DNA of 56,923 nt from Armatimonadota bacterium (GTDB lineage Bacteria > Armatimonadota > Zipacnadia > JAUWAU01), in contig JAUWAU010000039.1 of NCBI GenBank assembly GCA_030601885.1, positions 1 through 56,923 on the forward strand, in the 5' to 3' direction. The notes beneath the pieces are model-generated. The model saw only the letters and a program-made list of their open reading frames with translations. It had not been told where the DNA came from and made no database searches. Of this stretch, positions 52,866 to 56,923 are shown in pieces. Every line of letters begins with the position of its first letter. Position 1 is the stretch's first letter. The position numbers and the translations under genes were made by a program.

Positions 52866-53399
52866 TCAGTCTTCCTCATCTTCCTCGTCCCAATCGACAT
52901 ACTGCGGCGGGCCCTCTCCAATGCGCTTGGTCACTCTCGGGTACTTGCCTCGCGCTGCTTCATCCTGAATGGCGACGACGTTGATCTGATGCCACCAGTC
53001 GTCGCCGAAGTCGAACCAATACCCGAAGGCCTGATCGACCTTCAGCCCCAACGAGCCGATGGTGGTGTCGGCCACATAGCCGGCAGGCTCGTCCTGTTCG
53101 GCGAAGGGGAAATCCATGGGCAAGGCGAGAACATAGCGCTTGCCATTCGGGTCGTGCGGGCCCTCGCCGAACTGAAACTCGTACAGGTGCTCGTCATAGC
53201 GGTCGAAGGCCGTGAATATAGCCTCGTGCAGGTCTTGCAGGGTCTGATCGCCGCGGATCTCGATGGTGCGAGAGATCACCGGGTTCTGCTCAATGAACTT
53301 CTCGGTCGAAGGCCCGGACACGATGAACACTTCCAGCGCATAAAGGCGATTGTCTTTCCGCCGGGTTCTCTTGGCGTTCTTTTTCGCTCCAGGTTTCAC
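52866..53399 (-). CDS. plasmid pRiA4b ORF-3-like protein
   Basis: The product has 177 residues. A basic N-terminal tail leads to SRTIEIRGDQTLQDLHEAIF and AFDRYDEHLYEFQFG, then DFGDDWWHQINV, which are the diagnostic blocks of the pRiA4b ORF-3 family. The function is unknown, though the family is often seen beside mobile elements. No transposase is visible next to it here. Confidence 0.85.
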   Translation of the reverse strand: MKPGAKKNAKRTRRKDNRLYALEVFIVSGPSTEKFIEQNPVISRTIEIRGDQTLQDLHEAIFTAFDRYDEHLYEFQFGEGPHDPNGKRYVLALPMDFPFAEQDEPAGYVADTTIGSLGLKVDQAFGYWFDFGDDWWHQINVVAIQDEAARGKYPRVTKRIGEGPPQYVDWDEEDEED

Positions 53400-53611
53400 A
53401 CTGGTGACCTCCTCAAAGTCGCCCTCACAGTCACAGCGCGGCGCTGCATCGGGCCACGGATTGTTGGGGGATCATGTCCCATTGGCCCTATTCCCCGGGA
53501 TGCAGGACTATCCTTGCGTTCGTCCGCAGCAAGTCCGACAGGGGGCAGGAACGCCGTGGTCGGTCCGCGAACTCTCACATAGGAGCGTTGCGAGCAACGG
53601 AGGTTATGGTC

Positions 53612-54778
53612 ATGCACAGAGGCGACGGCACGCCCCCGGGCAAGCTCACTCGTCGGGACTTCTTCCGGGGCGCATCAGCTCTCGGCGGGGCGGCCCTGGG
53701 AATGGCAGGCGTCGGCGCCGAGGCGCAGGGCCAGAAGATGCCCCTCCGTGTCCTGGGCCGCACGAAGCTCAAGGTGTCGGCCATCAGCTTCGGGACGAAC
53801 GGAGTGGACAACCCGGCCGTGCTGGAGGCCGCTCTGGACGCCGGAGTCAATCTCGTTGATACGGGCCCCTCGTACCAGCAGGGCAACGCCGAACGATCGC
53901 TCGGGCAAGTGATGAAGAACCGGCGCAAGGACGCCTACCTCATAACGAAGTGGGGCCTGAAAGCGGAAACAACGAAGGCGGAGCTACTCACCTCGCTCGA
54001 CGGGAGCCTCCAGCGCCTGCAGACGGACCATGTGGACGTCATACAGGCGTTCATGGTCGATGATCCCAAGCTGCTTGATCGGGAGGAGCTACATGCCGCA
54101 TTCGCGGAGGCAAAGGCCGCCGGCAAGGTGCGGTTCCTCGGCGCGTCCAGCCATGGGCGCAGCATCCCGCAGGTCGTGCAGCACGCGGCAGCGTCGGGCA
54201 AGTTCGACGTCTTCATGCCCAAGTGTAACTTCATGGAGCACTCGCCGCTTGATCCGGTGATGGCCGACGCTGCGAAAAAGGGCATGGGCTTCGCGGTGAT
54301 GAAGGTCCACGCCGTGTCGCGGCAGCGTGAGATCCGGGACGCGGGCAAGGCGGAAGCCTTCAAGCACGCGGCTATCAAGTGGGCCTTGGCAAATCCGGCT
54401 GTGGCAAGCGTCTGCGTGACCATGTCGCGCTTCGAGGACGTGCCGAGTACGACGGCGCTGGCCACGCAGGAGCTCTCGGACGACGAGCGCGGCATGCTCG
54501 AGCAATACGCGCGGGCCCTGTCGCCCAAGTATTGCCGATACTGCGGCCAGTGCGGCGCGGCGTGTCCGGAGCAGGTTGCCATCGCTGACATCATGCGATA
54601 TCGGATGTACTTCAAGTACTACGGCCTCGAGAAAGACTCGATGCTCCTCTATGCGGACCTGCCCGCCGAGCGGCGAGCGTTGCCCTGCATCGGCTGCACG
54701 GGGCACTGCGTGGGCGGCTGCCCATACGGGCTCAACACCCGCGAGCGACTTCTCGAAGCGCATACGCTGCTTACCTGA
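53612..54778 (+). CDS. Tat-exported aldo/keto reductase with C-terminal Fe-S cluster region
   Basis: The product has 388 residues. A Tat signal (KLTRRDFFRGASALGG, then AEAQGQ) precedes an AKR barrel with VDTGPSYQQGNAERSLG (D83, Y88) and TKWG (K113). The catalytic His position in VDVIQAFMVDD appears to be Phe147, so classical AKR chemistry is doubtful. The C-terminal part has CRYCGQCGAACPEQ and CIGCTGHCVGGCPYG, enough Cys for two [4Fe-4S] clusters, as in a subset of exported reductases in uncultured bacteria. The ATG at 53612 has GGAGG eight bases upstream. The DUF6599-like gene follows 25 bp downstream. Confidence 0.85.
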   Translation: MHRGDGTPPGKLTRRDFFRGASALGGAALGMAGVGAEAQGQKMPLRVLGRTKLKVSAISFGTNGVDNPAVLEAALDAGVNLVDTGPSYQQGNAERSLGQVMKNRRKDAYLITKWGLKAETTKAELLTSLDGSLQRLQTDHVDVIQAFMVDDPKLLDREELHAAFAEAKAAGKVRFLGASSHGRSIPQVVQHAAASGKFDVFMPKCNFMEHSPLDPVMADAAKKGMGFAVMKVHAVSRQREIRDAGKAEAFKHAAIKWALANPAVASVCVTMSRFEDVPSTTALATQELSDDERGMLEQYARALSPKYCRYCGQCGAACPEQVAIADIMRYRMYFKYYGLEKDSMLLYADLPAERRALPCIGCTGHCVGGCPYGLNTRERLLEAHTLLT

Positions 54779-54803
54779 GCACATCGGCGCCGAGGACAGA
54801 CAG

Positions 54804-55748
54804 ATGGGACTGCATTCCGTGCTTTGCCTCATGCTCGCCATTGGAGCCGGGGCGGCCCCGGCCAACACGCCGGCCGCTGACAACGCCGGTGTGGACGCCG
54901 ACAAGGCTCTCGCAGCATACCTGCCGGCCACTGGCGCCGCGCCGGGCGTCAGGATGGTCGAGGAGCCTACACTCTACCACCCGGACGACCTCTACGAGTA
55001 CATCAACGGCGCGGCCGGGGGTTTTCTGGCTTACAACTTCCAGCGCCTCGCGACGGCCACGTATCGGTATGGTGACCGACTCGAGCAGCAGCTTGTCATC
55101 GACTTGTACCAGATGCCGACGCTCGCCGACGGCTTCGGCATTTACAGCTCCGAGAGCTCGCCCGACCTCAAGTTCATGAAGCTGGGAGCGCAGGGCTATA
55201 TCGCGGGGAACATGTGCATATTCTGGAAGAACAGACACTACGTCAAACTCGCCGCCCGAAGCAATACGCCCGATGCCCAACGCGTGCTTCTCCGGATCGC
55301 ACGAGGCATTGCGAAGCGTCTCCCTGGGCCCGTGGCAGCCCCGAAGCTGCTGAAGGTGTTTCCCCCCAGGGGCCTGATCCGGCACAGTGAGAAGTATCTG
55401 GCGCACAATCTGCTGGGCCACGCGTTCATGCCCAGCGGCTTTGTTGCCGACTACCATCTTGAGGAGGAGCACACGCGGCTATTCGTGGCCATTGCCGACG
55501 AGGCCGATGCGGCGGGCGATGCCCATAGGCGCCTCCGGGACTTCTTCGGGGAATACGGGGAAGTATGGCGCGATGTGACGGGACTTGGCGATAACGCCTT
55601 CATCGGCAAGGAGCCCTTCTACGGCCGGAGCATCATCGTCCGGCAGGATCGAATCATCGGCGGAGTGCTCGCAGCACCCGGCGACGAGGAGGGCGTGCGG
55701 CTCGTGCGCGATCTGCTGCGGAACACGGCGGCCCGCTTGAAGCGATAG
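54804..55748 (+). CDS. secreted DUF6599-like protein
   Basis: The product has 314 residues. A signal peptide (LHSVLCLMLAIGAGAAPAN, about residues 3-21) precedes the domain. It contains YHPDDLYEYINGAAGGFLAY, LYQMPTLADGFGIYSSE and GAQGYIAGNMCIFWKNRHYV, blocks that recall DUF6599. The function is not known. It follows the aldo/keto reductase by 25 bp and probably shares its transcript. GAGG precedes the ATG. Confidence 0.75.
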   Translation: MGLHSVLCLMLAIGAGAAPANTPAADNAGVDADKALAAYLPATGAAPGVRMVEEPTLYHPDDLYEYINGAAGGFLAYNFQRLATATYRYGDRLEQQLVIDLYQMPTLADGFGIYSSESSPDLKFMKLGAQGYIAGNMCIFWKNRHYVKLAARSNTPDAQRVLLRIARGIAKRLPGPVAAPKLLKVFPPRGLIRHSEKYLAHNLLGHAFMPSGFVADYHLEEEHTRLFVAIADEADAAGDAHRRLRDFFGEYGEVWRDVTGLGDNAFIGKEPFYGRSIIVRQDRIIGGVLAAPGDEEGVRLVRDLLRNTAARLKR

Positions 55749-55787
55749 TAGCAAGAGAGAAACTGCTGAGTCTTTTCGGCTGCAGGG

Positions 55788-55816
55788 TTGCACATCAGCG
55801 GATTCTGCGGTATGCT
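55788..55816 (+). promoter_or_regulatory. possible promoter for the Asp-rich protein
   Basis: TTGCAC, a 17-bp spacer and TATGCT stand about 100 bp before the GTG at 55916. The -35 match is weak (3 of 6). Confidence 0.35.
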
Positions 55817-55915
55817 ATCAACGTGGCTGTTACAGAGTGTTGCTAACCTGGTTGCAGTCCTTTTACATCTCGGGGGTACCCTCGGGTAGCGATATTGTGC
55901 AGAGGGGGGCCGAAG

Positions 55916-56923
55916 GTGCGTGCGAGCCATAATACGTGGGTGCTAGGCGTGAGTGTTCTCGCAGCCGCAGCGCTCATCACGGTGATGACGTGCTCGGCGG
56001 GTGCAACGTACCACCAAACGACGAGTTTCAGTGGGCAGGCAGCCGGCCTGGTGGTGGTTGACCATACGTCGATCAGTGCTGCTGCGATGCATGGCGGGGC
56101 GGTTCAAGGTCTGGATCTCATCGCCGCTCAGCACCTCAGGCTAGGCATGCCCCAAGACCTCGAAAAGGAATGGACCACCGCATTGGGTGGCTTCAGTATC
56201 CTCGGCGCCGTGTCCGCCGGAGTCGGACCGACCCAGGACGATGACGATGACGACGAGGATGATGACGAGGACGATGACGACGACTGGGATGACGATCCCG
56301 ACGACGATGACGACGATGAGGACGAGGATGACGAGGAGGACGAGGATGACGAGGATGACGATGACGACGATGACGACCCCATAGAGGACGATCCCATAGA
56401 TGACGATCCCGACGACGATGATGACGACGACGACGATGACGACGACTGGGATGACGACCCCATCGACGACCCCGACGACGATGACGACGGTGACGATGAT
56501 GACGACGACTGGGATGATGACCCCATAGATGACGATCCCGACGACGACGAAGACGATGATGAGGACGACGACGGGGACGATGATGAGGACGACGACGAGG
56601 ATGAAGATGAGGACGACGACGAGGATGAAGATGAGGACGACGACGAGGATGAAGATGAGGACGACGACGAGGACGAGGATGAGGACGACGACGAGGACGA
56701 GGATGAGGATGACGACGAGGATGAAGATGATGAGGACGACGACGAGGACGAGGATGAGGATGACGACGAGGATGAAGATGAGGAGGACGACGACGAGGAT
56801 GAAGATGAGGAGGACGACGACGAGGATGAAGATGAGGAGGACGACGACGAGGATGAAGATGAGGAGGACGACGACGAGGATGAAGATGAGGAGGACGACG
56901 ACGAGGATGAAGATGAGGAGGAC
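55916..56923 (+). CDS. secreted, extremely Asp/Glu-rich repeat protein, incomplete at window end
   Basis: A GTG at 55916, with GGGGGG about nine bases upstream, opens a frame of 336 codons with no stop before the window ends, so the C-terminus is missing. Residues 1-30 form a signal peptide (VLGVSVLAAAALITVMTCSAGA). Residues 31-102 are of normal composition (ATYHQTTSFSGQAAGLVV onward). From residue 103 to the end it is almost pure Asp and Glu, broken by WDDDP, PIDDDP and PIEDDP units. The final third is a tandem DNA repeat of 24 then 27 nt (the 27-nt form encodes EDDDEDEDE). I recognise no family. Such surfaces bind many calcium ions or cationic partners outside the cell. Repeat collapse in assembly is possible. 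A Ser-rich frame on the opposite strand is its shadow. Confidence 0.75.
   Translation, partial: MRASHNTWVLGVSVLAAAALITVMTCSAGATYHQTTSFSGQAAGLVVVDHTSISAAAMHGGAVQGLDLIAAQHLRLGMPQDLEKEWTTALGGFSILGAVSAGVGPTQDDDDDDEDDDEDDDDDWDDDPDDDDDDEDEDDEEDEDDEDDDDDDDDPIEDDPIDDDPDDDDDDDDDDDDWDDDPIDDPDDDDDGDDDDDDWDDDPIDDDPDDDEDDDEDDDGDDDEDDDEDEDEDDDEDEDEDDDEDEDEDDDEDEDEDDDEDEDEDDDEDEDDEDDDEDEDEDDDEDEDEEDDDEDEDEEDDDEDEDEEDDDEDEDEEDDDEDEDEEDDDEDEDEED

Noticed and set aside
56128..56526. Ser-rich open frame on the minus strand
   Set aside because: It is the complement of the GAC/GAT/GAG repeat that encodes the acidic protein; it has no ribosome site.

Overview
The window reads as a high-GC bacterial chromosome segment, mostly about 62-75% GC by eye. 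It carries hrcA, grpE, ftsZ, yebC, yifB/comM and a CCA-adding enzyme together with many secreted, large, repeat-built or carbohydrate-active proteins. A cell with FtsZ, HrcA, Tat-exported enzymes, Gfo/Idh oxidoreductases, PHP-type DUF3604 hydrolases and DUF4861/heparinase-like enzymes suggests an uncultured Armatimonadota-like or comparable deep-branching phylum. No rRNA or other decisive marker is present, so the assignment is only a guess. I see no tRNA, rRNA or CRISPR array. TGA is an ordinary stop here (for example at the end of yebC).

Layout. (1) 107-5408, minus strand: a GH36-like secreted hydrolase, yifB and a sugar-phosphate isomerase. (2) 5560-8082, plus strand: a promoter, a Tat-leader protein with three CGGxC motifs at a strict 12-residue period, a perfect 15-bp hairpin, and a radical SAM/SPASM maturase. 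This looks like a RiPP-type precursor and modifying-enzyme pair. (3) 8181-17045, plus strand: a pectate-lyase-like barrel enzyme, two tandemly duplicated heparinase II/III-like enzymes and a methyltransferase. (4) 17144-28143, minus strand: a BNR propeller protein, a DUF3604 hydrolase, a second isomerase, a frameshifted small gene, a 21-blade WD40 protein and a HEAT-repeat protein. (5) 28260-32665, plus strand: hrcA, grpE, ftsZ (with a consensus sigma-70 promoter) and yebC. (6) 32946-41642, plus strand: an ABC export module with one ATPase and three different ABC-2 permeases, flanked by two membrane proteins. The last of these is split by an in-frame TGA. (7) 41685-44395: a two-gene cassette (SAMHD1/dGTPase-like HD hydrolase plus YwgA-like protein) between 78-bp direct repeats that duplicate the 3' end of the neighbouring flavodoxin gene. 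(8) 44433-55748: DUF4861 protein, KduD-like dehydrogenase, MttB-like methyltransferase, ferredoxin, M14-like carboxypeptidase, CCA-adding enzyme, Gfo/Idh oxidoreductase, pRiA4b-type protein, Tat-exported aldo/keto reductase and a DUF6599-like protein. (9) 55916 to the end: a secreted, extremely Asp/Glu-rich repeat protein that runs off the window.

Regions 1, 3, 4 and 8 together look like equipment for breaking down and metabolising plant or algal polysaccharides: secreted lyases and hydrolases, then TIM-barrel isomerases and NAD(P)-dependent oxidoreductases acting on the sugars or uronates released. The most novel candidates are the Tat/CGGxC precursor with its radical SAM enzyme, the repeat-flanked HD/YwgA cassette, and the in-frame TGA followed at once by a hairpin that resembles a bacterial SECIS element.
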